From a virus, in IMG/VR virus record IMGVR_UViG_3300025325_000021, positions 1-63,068 of that record: DNA of 63,068 bases; one strand, 5' to 3'. Each line of letters begins with the position of its first letter. Within the stretch, counting starts at the first letter, position 1. The notes beneath the pieces are model-generated. The model was given only the letters and a program-made list of their open reading frames with translations, did not search any database and was not told where the DNA came from. The position numbers and the translations under genes were made by a program. Shown here one piece after another: positions 30,875 to 38,842 of this stretch.

Positions 30875-33058
30875 ATGATTGACAAAGACACAATCTCGAA
30901 AGCCCTTCAATACCTGGCCCGGATTTGCGATTATGCTGAGTCGCAGGACGGGCAGGGTTTCAACAAGTTTGATGCTGCGTTCGGCCACAGCCTGGCTGAA
31001 TATACCGCCACCGGTGGAACGCTCACCGACCGGCAGGCGACGGCGGCTCTGAGGATGCTCCTGAAATACCGGGGGCAGTTGGAGCAGGTCGGGATCAAGC
31101 TCACCACCGCCCCGGACGAACAGCCCGTGGAGCGAGTAGACCCTGGGGTAGAGCCTATCACCCCTGAGCGTTCCGCCCCTAAAAGCCCCACTACATCAAA
31201 CGCCACTGTCTGGACGGAAAACGGCAGGGCGTACGTAAAGTTTCCCGGCAAGCCGGATGAGGCGGTGCGGTCAGCGATAAAATCCATCCCCGGATGGAAA
31301 TGGCATCCTGAGCGCAATGACAAAGCCTGGTCAGTCCCGGAAGCCTCCGCCGTTGCACTGGCAGAGGTAGCCGCGGGAAAAGCGCCGGACAGCTCTCCCC
31401 AATATCAGCCACAGCCAGGAACGAAACTCCCCGCGGTGATCCTGAGCAGGGAGAACGGCACCATACTGGTACAGTTCCCGGACCCCGATGGACGGAGCGA
31501 GCGGGTCGCCAAAGTCAAGGCGCTCCCCGAGCGCAAATGGAACCCAGACAAGCCCGGTTTACCCTGGTCGGTTCCCAACCGCTACACCCTGGACTTAATC
31601 GCCATGTTCCCCGAGGCGACGGTCGATGAGGGCGTTCGGGAACTTGCCGAGCAGCAACGGGAGCTACGGGCGATGAGCAATAAAGCGCAGGGATCGAGCC
31701 TGACGGAGATCGACGGCTTGGGTGGAGTTCCTTACCCCTTCCAGTACGTCGGGGTGGAGTTCCTTGACCGGGCGAACGGACGAGCTTTAATCGCTGACCA
31801 GATGGGGCTGGGCAAGACCATCCAGGCATTGGCATGGCTGCAATTGCATCCCGAGCTGCGCCCTGCGGTGATCGTAGTCCCGGCCTCGCTCAAACTGAAC
31901 TGGCAACGGGAGATCATCCGCTGGATGAGCAAGCGGGACAAAGTCGCTATACTTGAGGGGCGCAAGACGTTCGACCCGGCGCTCACCGGCGCAGACATTT
32001 TCATCATCAATTATGACGTGTTATCACCCTGGGTCGATACTCTGGTAAAAATGAGACCCGCAGTGATGATCGCAGACGAAGCCCATTATGCCAAGAATTA
32101 TAAAGCGCAGCGCACAAAGGCGCTGGCAAAATTCGCAAAAGCGGTCGAGCGAGTGATCCTTCTCACCGGGACACCGGTCACCAACCGGCCCATTGAACTG
32201 TTCCCCCTGTTGAACATGATCGACCCTGAGGGCTGGCCCTCGTTCTTCCGCTACGCGAAGGAGTATTGCGGCGGCTACAATGACGACTACGGTTTCAACG
32301 TGGGCGGGGCGACCAACCTGGAAGACCTGCACCAGAGAATAAAGCCCTACGTAATCCGGCGCACGAAAGACCAAGTCCTGAAAGAGCTTCCACCTAAACA
32401 GCGGAACACCCTGGTAGTTCGGTTCGACGAGGCGCACCGCAAAGAATACAATGAAATGATCTATGAGGCGGCAATGGCCGCAGCCCGGACGAGCGCTGAG
32501 GCGTTGGTGTTCATCGAGAAAGCCAAGCAGGTGACCATGCGAGCCAAGATGGCGGACACCCTGGAGTGGATCAAAAACTTCTTGGAGGGCGGCGACAAAC
32601 TGGTAGTCTTCGCAGTACACCACGAGACGGTTGACGCTATTATGCGAGAATTCCCCGGCAGCGCAGTCAGACTCACTGGACGGGAGAATCTCCAGGAGCG
32701 GCAGGAAGCGGTTGACGCCTTCCAGAACGACCCGAGAATCCAGCTCTTCGTCGGCAACATCAAAGCCGCCGGGGTAGGAATCACGCTCACTGCTGCCAGC
32801 GATGTAGCATTTGTCGAGTTTGTATGGACGCCCGGAGATCACGACCAGGCCGAGGACCGGACGCACCGCATTGGTCAGACAGGCAGTGTCACAGCATGGT
32901 ACATCGTAGCTGAGGGCACCATCGAGGAAACAATCGTCAGATTGATCGAGAGCAAACGGCAGGTGATTGACACCATCCACGACGGCAAAGTCGGGGAGCT
33001 GGAGTTCTCGGTCGCCGGGGAGCTAATCAAGGAAATTGCAAGCGAGGCCAAACGATGA
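30875..33058 (+). CDS. SNF2-family helicase with HARP-like repeats, SMARCAL1-like (727 aa)
   Basis: Two N-terminal HARP-like units (about residues 108-160 and 190-245: VKFPGKP with WSVP, and VQFPDPDG with WSVP), then SNF2 motifs: ALIADQMGLGKTIQA (I), VVPASLKLNWQ (Ia), IADEAHYAKN (II, DEAH), ILLTGTPVTNRP (III), then the helicase C-lobe with AEDRTHRIGQ (VI). This is the architecture of SMARCAL1 annealing helicases, which rewind stalled forks. It starts right after promoter P5. Confidence 0.9.
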   Translation: MIDKDTISKALQYLARICDYAESQDGQGFNKFDAAFGHSLAEYTATGGTLTDRQATAALRMLLKYRGQLEQVGIKLTTAPDEQPVERVDPGVEPITPERSAPKSPTTSNATVWTENGRAYVKFPGKPDEAVRSAIKSIPGWKWHPERNDKAWSVPEASAVALAEVAAGKAPDSSPQYQPQPGTKLPAVILSRENGTILVQFPDPDGRSERVAKVKALPERKWNPDKPGLPWSVPNRYTLDLIAMFPEATVDEGVRELAEQQRELRAMSNKAQGSSLTEIDGLGGVPYPFQYVGVEFLDRANGRALIADQMGLGKTIQALAWLQLHPELRPAVIVVPASLKLNWQREIIRWMSKRDKVAILEGRKTFDPALTGADIFIINYDVLSPWVDTLVKMRPAVMIADEAHYAKNYKAQRTKALAKFAKAVERVILLTGTPVTNRPIELFPLLNMIDPEGWPSFFRYAKEYCGGYNDDYGFNVGGATNLEDLHQRIKPYVIRRTKDQVLKELPPKQRNTLVVRFDEAHRKEYNEMIYEAAMAAARTSAEALVFIEKAKQVTMRAKMADTLEWIKNFLEGGDKLVVFAVHHETVDAIMREFPGSAVRLTGRENLQERQEAVDAFQNDPRIQLFVGNIKAAGVGITLTAASDVAFVEFVWTPGDHDQAEDRTHRIGQTGSVTAWYIVAEGTIEETIVRLIESKRQVIDTIHDGKVGELEFSVAGELIKEIASEAKR

Positions 33059-33366
33059 AAATCCCCTGCCTTAGCTTGACGCTCGGACAACAAGGCGGGA
33101 TCGGTAATCCGCCAGTAATCGTCCGTCTCCGGGGACGCTGGTACGCAGTGATCGATAGCCGCGATACCCGGCCACCTGCTGAGCTTGCCGAAAGGCTGGA
33201 TTATCAGCAACGGCGAAAGTCACCCTATGACCACAGTCCAGACCCTTACTGGCACCCGCAGGGGTGGGTATGGCGCAAGTGGAATAACGCTCAAGAAATC
33301 ACCTGGGCGGAGCTAGAAAGGATGGTTGACAAACATGGAAGTAAGATTGATCAAAAAAGTCGATGA
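33055..33366 (+). CDS. Unknown small protein (103 aa)
   Basis: Overlaps the helicase stop (ATGA). A Trp/Pro-rich protein (DPYWHPQGWVWRKWNNAQ). No family recognised. Overlaps the next gene by 32 bp. Confidence 0.55.
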   Translation: MKIPCLSLTLGQQGGIGNPPVIVRLRGRWYAVIDSRDTRPPAELAERLDYQQRRKSPYDHSPDPYWHPQGWVWRKWNNAQEITWAELERMVDKHGSKIDQKSR

Positions 33367-33541
33367 GGTCACCGGGGAAGTAACCTGGTTCGCCCAGCAT
33401 AGAGAGAAGGCCGGGCGCTGGTCTGCTGGCGTCCCGGCCAGCCCCTTCACCATCGCAGTATGGGAGGAACTGGAGCGGGTCGAAAAACTCCTGGCAGGAG
33501 TCGAGCAGGTCCTAAAAAAGAAACTCGGAGACAGACCGTGA
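33335..33541 (+). CDS. Unknown small protein (68 aa)
   Basis: ATG at 33335. A beta-like first half and a helical C-terminus (WEELERVEKLLAGVEQVLKKK). No family recognised. The stop overlaps the next gene's GTG start. Confidence 0.5.
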   Translation: MEVRLIKKVDEVTGEVTWFAQHREKAGRWSAGVPASPFTIAVWEELERVEKLLAGVEQVLKKKLGDRP

Positions 33542-33741
33542 ACAAAGCTGGTTGCCCGATCTGCACTACCGATAAAGTCGCCCTTGCTGATCTGCGCCAC
33601 CACGAGCGGATCGAAAGTTGCGAGGTACACGGGAATTGGTTCGTCACCGTCTGCGATCGATGCGGACGTGCAGTTGTGAGCGACTGCGTCAATTCCTGCC
33701 GAGATTGCTATCCAGCAGGCAGTGACTACTCCACCCCGTGA
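33538..33741 (+). CDS. Zinc-ribbon protein whose end lies in element 2 (67 aa, GTG start)
   Basis: GTG at 33538 overlaps the upstream TGA. Cys pairs CPIC, then CDRCG, CVNSC and CRDC give a double zinc ribbon. The last few codons and the stop fall inside the right-end hairpin of IS element 2, so the insertion changed the natural C-terminus. Confidence 0.55.
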   Translation: MNKAGCPICTTDKVALADLRHHERIESCEVHGNWFVTVCDRCGRAVVSDCVNSCRDCYPAGSDYSTP

Positions 33742-33850
33742 ACGGGGTGGCTTCTAGGGATTGCGCCCAAGCTCTGTAGTCCCAGAGCTAAAATGTTTAT
33801 TGCGGCGTTTTCGTCTCGGTCGATTACGAGACCACAAATAACAATATTAT
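33726..33850 (-). pseudogene. C-terminal remnant of tnpB
   Basis: Minus-strand codons read CGLVIDRDENAAINILALG and end HPVHGVE-stop at 33726-33728. This is the last zinc-finger Cys, the third RuvC Asp and the C-terminal helix of a TnpB. Everything upstream is deleted up to the left-end region. Confidence 0.7.
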
Positions 33851-33924
33851 AACACAGATTTGCGTAATATTCGCTATTCATCTCCCCCCTTTAAGGGGGG
33901 AGCCTTCTAGCATTTTTTCTGTAA
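33726..33924 (-). mobile_element. IS200/IS605-type remnant, about 200 bp (element 2)
   Basis: The right-end hairpin CCACCCCGT-GA-ACGGGGTGG (33731-33750) and left-end hairpin CTCCCCCCT-TTA-AGGGGGGAG (33882-33902) are intact, with only the last codons of a tnpB between them. It shares the motif ATTATAACACAG (33846-33857) with TATATCACAG in element 1. It abuts (4 bp) the ATG of the 33925 gene. Non-autonomous, possibly movable in trans. Confidence 0.75.
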
Positions 33925-34188
33925 ATGACTACTTCGGAGACCATGAGTAACCCTGCACGCTACAATGTCCGTGTACGGGTGAGGGTCAATATCCCCACAG
34001 TAAACGGGAGGATAATCCGGCGCATCACAATTCGCAAGACCCTGCGCTGCGCCTTCGCAGACCTGTTCGGGGAGGTCAGGGACTGGATGTCCGCCAGGCA
34101 TCCAAAATACACCTGCTGGTACGTGCGTTCTGTCTGGCAGCACCACGGAACGTACACCAGACGCGTGTATCTTGCCCGGGGGTTCTAA
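33925..34188 (+). CDS. Unknown basic protein downstream of element 2 (87 aa)
   Basis: The ATG lies 4 bp from the element's end. A strongly basic strand-rich N-terminus (RYNVRVRVRVNIPTVNGRIIRRITIRK region) and an aromatic C-terminus. No Shine-Dalgarno near the start; element 2 does not carry the AAAGGAGG seen in elements 1 and 3. It may therefore be poorly translated now. Confidence 0.5.
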   Translation: MTTSETMSNPARYNVRVRVRVNIPTVNGRIIRRITIRKTLRCAFADLFGEVRDWMSARHPKYTCWYVRSVWQHHGTYTRRVYLARGF

Positions 34189-34197
34189 GATTGACTA

Positions 34198-34226
34198 TTG
34201 ACAAATTTTCTAATCCAGGCTATAAT
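34198..34226 (+). promoter_or_regulatory. Early-type promoter P6
   Basis: TTGACA at 34198-34203 and TATAAT at 34221-34226, 17-bp spacer with TTTTCT. The leader AAGACACAGATCA is a slightly shorter variant. GAGAGG precedes the SWIM-like gene. Confidence 0.85.
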
Positions 34227-34268
34227 AAATGCGTAAGACACAGATCAGATCAAACGAGAGGCACAGAC

Positions 34269-34805
34269 ATGGCACAAGCACAGTTCACAAAGTCGGAAAT
34301 TTTCTCCTGGTTCAACCGAGCCAGGAGCGCCGCCCGCAAGGGCAACGGCGGGCTGGAAATCAAGCGCACCAACCGGGCGCTTGGCTACCTGCTCTCAGGG
34401 AAGGCGCAGGAGCACTGGGGGAAGTACGGGACGACGCTGCGCTCCTGTGGATGCCCCGACCGGGAGCATAATCGCAATATCCCCTGCAAGGGGATGGTCG
34501 CAAAAATGATCGCCAGCCGGATCGAAAGCCACCGGCCACAGCCCGAGACGATGACCGTCCGGGCGTTGATGCGGAGTTACGATCCGGTCAGCGTCTTAAA
34601 TTCACAGAACCCGCAAGAAATATTCGAACGATTGATCTGCGGCGTCGAAACCCCCAACGGCCCAATGAACGCCAACTGGCCAGCAACAGAATGGCTGGTC
34701 GATACAGTCTCCAGCGGTTGGACAGCGACCGGGGCGACGTTGCTCTCGAAGCAAGGCAGCCGGGCAGGGTTCGCCGGGTACTTCGAGATCACACTCGAGA
34801 GGTAA
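34269..34805 (+). CDS. SWIM-type zinc-finger-like protein (178 aa)
   Basis: The central SCGCPDREH, then PCKGMVAKMI resembles the SWIM finger (CxC, then CxH) with the last His not obvious. The N-terminal part (FNRARSAARKGNGGLEI) fits DNA-associated SWIM proteins of phages. ATG at 34269, first gene after P6. Confidence 0.6.
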   Translation: MAQAQFTKSEIFSWFNRARSAARKGNGGLEIKRTNRALGYLLSGKAQEHWGKYGTTLRSCGCPDREHNRNIPCKGMVAKMIASRIESHRPQPETMTVRALMRSYDPVSVLNSQNPQEIFERLICGVETPNGPMNANWPATEWLVDTVSSGWTATGATLLSKQGSRAGFAGYFEITLER

Positions 34806-34821
34806 TCATGAAAGGACATCG

Positions 34822-35256
34822 ATGAAAATCACGCGTGAATACCTCGTTGGCCTTGGCGCAAGCTGCAAACAATTGGACACATTCTCGGGCGAATGGCCGG
34901 ATGGCGCTGAGGTTACATTGGATAACTGCCTGAGGGCAGCAGAGTTGGGACTTGACCTGGATTGGCTGGCGGAGAAAATGTTTCCCGCTCGGGCGTTGGA
35001 AGCCTACCTACAGGCCACAGCCCCGGCGTTGGAAGCCTACGAGCAGGCAAAAGCCCAGGCATTGGAAGCCTACCGACAGGCAAGAGCCACGGCGTTGGAA
35101 GCCTACCGACAGGCCACAGCCCCGGCGTGGGAAGCCTTCGAGAAGGCAAGAGCCACGGCGTTGGAAGCCTACGAGCAGGCCACAGCCCCGGCGTTGGAAG
35201 CCTACCGACAGGCAAGAGCCACGGCATTTTATAAAATTTATGATGAGATCTACTAA
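34822..35256 (+). CDS. Protein with seven tandem 11-residue repeats (144 aa)
   Basis: Residues 1-57 form a small globular head (MKITREYLVGLGASC). Residues 58-134 are seven exact-length 11-residue repeats (ALEAYRQARAT and close variants), then AFYKIYDEIY. Such hendecads form long straight coiled coils. Repeats alternate TAP and RAT/KAQ endings. Function unknown; similar Ala-rich repeat proteins appear in phages without assigned roles. Confidence 0.65.
   Translation: MKITREYLVGLGASCKQLDTFSGEWPDGAEVTLDNCLRAAELGLDLDWLAEKMFPARALEAYLQATAPALEAYEQAKAQALEAYRQARATALEAYRQATAPAWEAFEKARATALEAYEQATAPALEAYRQARATAFYKIYDEIY
34993..35223 (+). repeat. Seven tandem 33-bp repeats
   Basis: Seven in-frame units each starting GCG TTG GAA GCC TAC (one starts GCG TGG GAA GCC TTC). 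The high DNA identity suggests recent duplication and easy length change by slippage. Confidence 0.85.
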
Positions 35257-35315
35257 CAAATTGGCGGCAGGTTGACACTCGCCGTGAGACCCGCCGCCAA
35301 AAAGGAGATGATGCA

Positions 35316-35438
35316 ATGCAGAGTATACCACAACTGACCTGGGACTACATCCGATTTATCATCGCCATTCCGCTGCTCACCGGGCTTTGCCTGCTGGCGG
35401 ATTGGATTTACTGGCAGGCGAAGGGAGGCAAGCCATGA
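35316..35438 (+). CDS. Small membrane peptide (40 aa)
   Basis: AAAGGAG precedes the ATG. One helix (FIIAIPLLTGLCLLADWIYW). The stop overlaps the next ATG (ATGA). Function unknown. Confidence 0.5.
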   Translation: MQSIPQLTWDYIRFIIAIPLLTGLCLLADWIYWQAKGGKP

Positions 35439-35665
35439 CCCTGACAATCACAAACACCTGGGACTATGGATTATGGCCGCTTGAGCGAGCGCACCTGCGT
35501 TTCGAGATCGACCAGACGGGACGCAGGGTGTTGATCGACTTCAACGGGGCAGAGCGAATCGTAGAAACCAGGCCGGTCAAAAAGCCGCGCGGCGGCAATA
35601 CTCGGAGACTCGGAAAGTATGATTGGGAATGGTTGAACGGACGATGGGTGCGAAAGTTCCTCTAA
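35435..35665 (+). CDS. Unknown basic protein (76 aa)
   Basis: ATG in the ATGA overlap, GGAGG upstream. Beta-rich (HLRFEIDQTGRRVLIDFNG) with a basic C-terminus. No family recognised. Overlaps the next gene by 22 bp. Confidence 0.55.
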   Translation: MTLTITNTWDYGLWPLERAHLRFEIDQTGRRVLIDFNGAERIVETRPVKKPRGGNTRRLGKYDWEWLNGRWVRKFL

Positions 35666-35934
35666 GCCTCTATGATCTCGCCTCCAGGGTAAATCCCTGG
35701 GAGATACTACCCGATTCCGGGCGTGTAATCTGGAAGGGCAAGAACGGGGCGTTCGCATTTTTGTTTCATCGTCCGAACGGGACGATAAAGTTATACGTCC
35801 CCACCTACGGGTACGATAACGGACTATTGTTTTGGCAGCTCGATGACAGTAAACCGGTCTTTCGTAAGGCAGACCGGGACGAATATGAAGAATGGAGGCG
35901 AAGGTGTCTTACCAGTCAGAACACAGAAGAATGA
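35644..35934 (+). CDS. Unknown protein (96 aa)
   Basis: Aromatic beta-rich domain (NGAFAFLFHRPNGTIKLYV; NGLLFWQLDDSKPVF) and an acidic helical end. Start at 35644 is preferred for minimal overlap; the ribosome site is weak. No family recognised. Confidence 0.5.
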   Translation: MGAKVPLSLYDLASRVNPWEILPDSGRVIWKGKNGAFAFLFHRPNGTIKLYVPTYGYDNGLLFWQLDDSKPVFRKADRDEYEEWRRRCLTSQNTEE

Positions 35935-36332
35935 AGCCAGTCCTGAGAAAAGCCGAGGAGCTTGACATCGGGACTAATTCAGTCCCTGAGGCGATCTATG
36001 AAGGTCATCTCGCCGCGGTGTCAGTGTGGTGTACGCCGGAAGATCATCCCGAGGGCTGGGATGGTGTAATGATGACCGCCATCGCCGGGATGTTCACCAA
36101 GAAAAGCGCATACGTTGGCTGCGCATCCTGGGTGTGGGCTGATGAGGAAATCGACAACCCAAAAATCATTGCCGTCAGAATCGAGACGGATGCCTACGCG
36201 TTACAGGATCGCTATGGTGGACCTTATAAACAGTGGAAAAACCGACCCGGCGACATTGCATGGATCACCCAAAAGATCACCGAGTTGTTTCAACTGGCTG
36301 GCGTGGAAATGCTGCCGGTCATCACCGATTGA
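35931..36332 (+). CDS. Unknown protein (133 aa)
   Basis: ATGA overlap with the upstream stop; a longer start at 35892 is possible. Alpha/beta protein with WCTPEDHPEGWDGVMMTAIAG near residue 40 and an acidic C-terminus. No family recognised. Last gene of the P6 unit before a new promoter. Confidence 0.55.
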   Translation: MKPVLRKAEELDIGTNSVPEAIYEGHLAAVSVWCTPEDHPEGWDGVMMTAIAGMFTKKSAYVGCASWVWADEEIDNPKIIAVRIETDAYALQDRYGGPYKQWKNRPGDIAWITQKITELFQLAGVEMLPVITD

Positions 36333-36334
36333 TC

Positions 36335-36363
36335 TTTACAGAAGATCATTATTATATTATAAT
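36335..36363 (+). promoter_or_regulatory. Promoter of a different type
   Basis: TTTACA (36335-36340) and TATAAT (36358-36363) with a 17-bp spacer. The spacer lacks TTTTCT, but a partial leader AGCAGGACAGGAGG follows. It drives the 36386-38512 genes. Confidence 0.6.
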
Positions 36364-36385
36364 ATCAGCAGGACAGGAGGCAGGC

Positions 36386-36889
36386 ATGGAACTAAAGCTC
36401 CCGGAAGAAATCAGGATGGACACATCTTACGATGAATTGTATGTCATCGAAAACGATTGGTTAGTATGGGCTGACAGCGTTGGCATCTATCGCCGGTTGG
36501 CTGACATCGTACTGTATCTCGGAGATGATGTAACCTTCAAACAGCCCTACGGCTGGAATATCATGCCGGTGCTTGAGGTAATCAAGAGGGATAAGTTTTC
36601 CGTGACAGTTGTTACCCTGGCGTTCAGGATTGGGGAGCACATCAAGGGAAATGAATATGACAGGTACTTTGCCTTGACGGTAACATCGAATGACTTGACC
36701 GTTTGCCGTGTGCATCTGCGCGAGAACCGTCCCGTCCAGGTAGCGACCTTTGTTTACGGCAAATGGATCGCTCTGCTCCTGAAGCTTGAGGAGCAAGCAA
36801 CAGCGATCAAAGACAAAAACGCTGTAATAAACGCCGAACAGCAACAGCAGGTCAAGCTCCGGCAAATGTTGGCCGGGCAGGAGGTGTAG
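36386..36889 (+). CDS. Unknown protein (167 aa)
   Basis: GGAGG ribosome site. Beta-rich domain of 135 residues followed by a Gln-rich coiled coil (NAVINAEQQQQVKLRQML). No family recognised. First gene of a unit ending in the SSB-like gene, so a recombination or replication role is possible. Confidence 0.6.
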   Translation: MELKLPEEIRMDTSYDELYVIENDWLVWADSVGIYRRLADIVLYLGDDVTFKQPYGWNIMPVLEVIKRDKFSVTVVTLAFRIGEHIKGNEYDRYFALTVTSNDLTVCRVHLRENRPVQVATFVYGKWIALLLKLEEQATAIKDKNAVINAEQQQQVKLRQMLAGQEV

Positions 36890-37288
36890 GTGTCCGAAAT
36901 AGGTTACGTTATCCATCCCCCCGTTATGCTCCCCGCGGCGTTGTACGCCAAGTTCGAACAGACGAGGGCGGAGCTACGGGCTAAGCGATCAGGGTTTACC
37001 AGGGCGATCGTTTACCAGATGAATCTCAATGGTGCGATCAAGGAAATCCCATCCTGGCTGAAATCTGGATGGGGACGTTTTCCGGCAAAGCTCAGCGCGT
37101 TCCTGGTTGCGGAGAATTTCCTGGAAGCAGAGGACAAGGCCGCCGCCAGGATCGGGGCAAACCGGTCGGAGTACGTCCGAGCTTGTTTGGCTATGTATCT
37201 ATCAGTAAAGGAGGAACTATCAGAGACAAAAGAAGAAGACAAAGAATTGACCATTGGACAGCAAAAATCTTATGAAAAGGAACAGTGA
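36890..37288 (+). CDS. Unknown protein (132 aa, GTG start)
   Basis: GTG directly follows the upstream stop with GGAGGTG before it. The region IGANRSEYVRACLAMYLSV resembles the helix pair of ribbon-helix-helix regulators. The C-terminus is highly acidic. DNA binding is possible. Confidence 0.55.
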   Translation: MSEIGYVIHPPVMLPAALYAKFEQTRAELRAKRSGFTRAIVYQMNLNGAIKEIPSWLKSGWGRFPAKLSAFLVAENFLEAEDKAAARIGANRSEYVRACLAMYLSVKEELSETKEEDKELTIGQQKSYEKEQ

Positions 37289-37289
37289 A

Positions 37290-38132
37290 ATGACAATCCA
37301 GGTAACTCAAGATCAAATAAATGCGATCAACGAAGGATTCGCACAGGGCGGGGTAAGGTTGCCCTTCCCGGTGTTGTACCTGCGTTGGCGCAACGGCAAG
37401 CAGGAACTATCCGATCTTAAAGACGCCCGCCACTTTGGCGGGTGGGAAGTGGACGGCGAGGCCGTGGGTGAATACCTCGCCATGACCGGGCTTTCCGGCT
37501 TACCACATGGCTTCTCTGCCATAACAGCCGTCCCCAAGTCGGGCGGAGAATACACAGCCTACGTTAGCCGATGGATTGGGTTCGCCCCAATCGGACAGCG
37601 AAAACGCTGGCGCAAGAACGAGCAAGGAAGGGCATACAGCCACGTACAGATCCTGGGATTGGTGGCTGACTTCGAGCCAAAAAAGAAAGTCTATTCCGCC
37701 TGGGGAAACGTGGTGCTAACTGCAACCGGACTGAGCGCCCAAGCTATCGAGGACGCGTTGCAGAAGTTCTCCGCCGCAACCGCGGTGTCACGGCAGCAAC
37801 ACGCACCAGGCGTCCCGGCGTACTTCTTTTGGCATCCCCTGGGTACGTTCGGGGAGTTCCAAGCAAAGCTGGTTGGCAAAGGCAACAACCGCTCGCCGAT
37901 CACGCCATGCCAGGTTCACCTCCCTGACCAGGTCGGAGAGGATCACCTGAGCAAGTGGTTCGTGGGTGCCGAGTCCGTCGAGGCTATGGTGGCGCTCAAA
38001 CGCCAGGCTGACAGTTGGCTCTCAGCCGATTCCTGGAAGCGGGGCGAGGAGGGCGAGGGCGGCGAAAGCGGCCCGGAGAACTTCCCAGCCGAGTACGATG
38101 ACCACTACCAGGGCGATGAGGTGCCGTTCTAA
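37290..38132 (+). CDS. SSB-like single-strand DNA-binding protein (280 aa)
   Basis: The C-terminus EYDDHYQGDEVPF matches the acidic tail of SSB proteins (consensus DDxxPF), which recruits repair and replication partners. The N-terminal 200 residues are beta-rich with Gly/Trp loops (WRNGKQELSDL; YVSRWIGFAPIGQ; QILGLVADFEPKKKV) compatible with an OB-type fold. It overlaps the next gene by 1 bp. Long for SSB, so a phage-specific version. Confidence 0.65.
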   Translation: MTIQVTQDQINAINEGFAQGGVRLPFPVLYLRWRNGKQELSDLKDARHFGGWEVDGEAVGEYLAMTGLSGLPHGFSAITAVPKSGGEYTAYVSRWIGFAPIGQRKRWRKNEQGRAYSHVQILGLVADFEPKKKVYSAWGNVVLTATGLSAQAIEDALQKFSAATAVSRQQHAPGVPAYFFWHPLGTFGEFQAKLVGKGNNRSPITPCQVHLPDQVGEDHLSKWFVGAESVEAMVALKRQADSWLSADSWKRGEEGEGGESGPENFPAEYDDHYQGDEVPF

Positions 38133-38512
38133 TGGCCGCCACAGTCATGCCAAAGACTATCCAGGTTACCTATGAACGAAAAGTAAACCTGGGCAATTAC
38201 AATAGCGTAACCTTTGGTGGTACAGTTTGGGCTGATATTGTCCATGACCTGAGCAATAACCCAAAGGAGGCGGTGTCCGTGACGGAGCAGGCATTTCGGG
38301 AGCTTCAAGAATCCATGCGCGAGCTGGTCAAGATTGAGGCCATGAAGCTCTGGACCACAATTGCCAGGAGCCGGGCAACTAACGGAATGACCCCCGTCCA
38401 GATGGAGAAGGAGGGGATCGACCCCAAGCTCGCCCTCTGCTACCTAGCGGAGCATGTCGGGATGTTTGATGAGGAGGGAGAGCCAATCCCACCAATAGAC
38501 AACCCGGCATAG
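38132..38512 (+). CDS. Unknown protein after SSB (126 aa)
   Basis: Overlaps the SSB-like stop by one base (TAATG). N-terminal strands (IQVTYERKVNLGNYNSVTFGG) then a helical domain. Found as a partner of ssDNA-binding genes by position only. No family recognised. Confidence 0.6.
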   Translation: MAATVMPKTIQVTYERKVNLGNYNSVTFGGTVWADIVHDLSNNPKEAVSVTEQAFRELQESMRELVKIEAMKLWTTIARSRATNGMTPVQMEKEGIDPKLALCYLAEHVGMFDEEGEPIPPIDNPA

Positions 38513-38527
38513 AACCTTAACAAAACA

Positions 38528-38640
38528 TGCGGGGCGGCGTGGTGCGAACATGCTGAAAAGCTCAAGGGATAGACTTCGGCTTACGCAGACTTGGCTTGAC
38601 ATGCAGTCTATCTAAGCAGGTTCAAATCCTGCCCCCGCAA
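38528..38640 (+). tRNA. tRNA-like element without a recognisable anticodon arm
   Basis: A perfect 7-bp acceptor (TGCGGGG with CCCCGCA), a D-like stem (GCGT/ATGC) and a canonical T-arm (GCAGG-TTCAAAT-CCTGC) are present. The element is 113 nt, and I find no 5-bp/7-nt anticodon arm between D and T arms. Instead there is an 8-bp helix GATAGACT/AGTCTATC (38568-38575 with 38605-38612) enclosing 29 nt, plus a GCT-GAAA-AGC tetraloop. No CCA is encoded. Either a decayed tRNA, a tRNA with inserted RNA, or a tRNA mimic. Confidence 0.5.
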
Positions 38641-38842
38641 CTTGGCGGGCATCGTACTTCAGGATGGGATGGTGAGGAGTGGGGCTACGAAGAACCGAGC
38701 ATCCAGGAGATCATGGCGCTCGGGATTCGTCCCAACCTGGTACCGGCAAAAACTGGACAGCCATCAATGTTTTGACCCCCCCCTACCCCAATGACGTGTC
38801 GGGGCAGGTGAGAATCCACGAAGGAATGAGGACGGACACAAG
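38641..38842 (+). other. Intergenic region after the tRNA-like element
   Basis: About 200 bp without a convincing gene. A frame ending TGA at about 38776 (WGYEEPSIQEIMALGI) has protein-like composition but lacks a clear start, so it may be a gene fragment or leader. No strong hairpin or promoter seen. Confidence 0.4.

Noticed and set aside
32024-32980. 318-codon minus-strand frame over the SNF2 helicase
   Set aside because: Antisense shadow of strongly conserved helicase motifs.
34993-35223. Tandem repeats considered as a CRISPR array
   Set aside because: Units are contiguous, in frame and protein coding, with no unique spacers.
34913-35331. Minus-strand and alternate plus-strand frames over the 33-bp repeats
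   Set aside because: Periodic sequence keeps all frames open; only the plus frame with a start at 34822 has a ribosome site and sensible composition.
38568-38612. Group I intron in the tRNA-like element
   Set aside because: GACT/AGTC segments recall P7, but about 80 nt is far too short for a group I core and no guanosine-site context is present.
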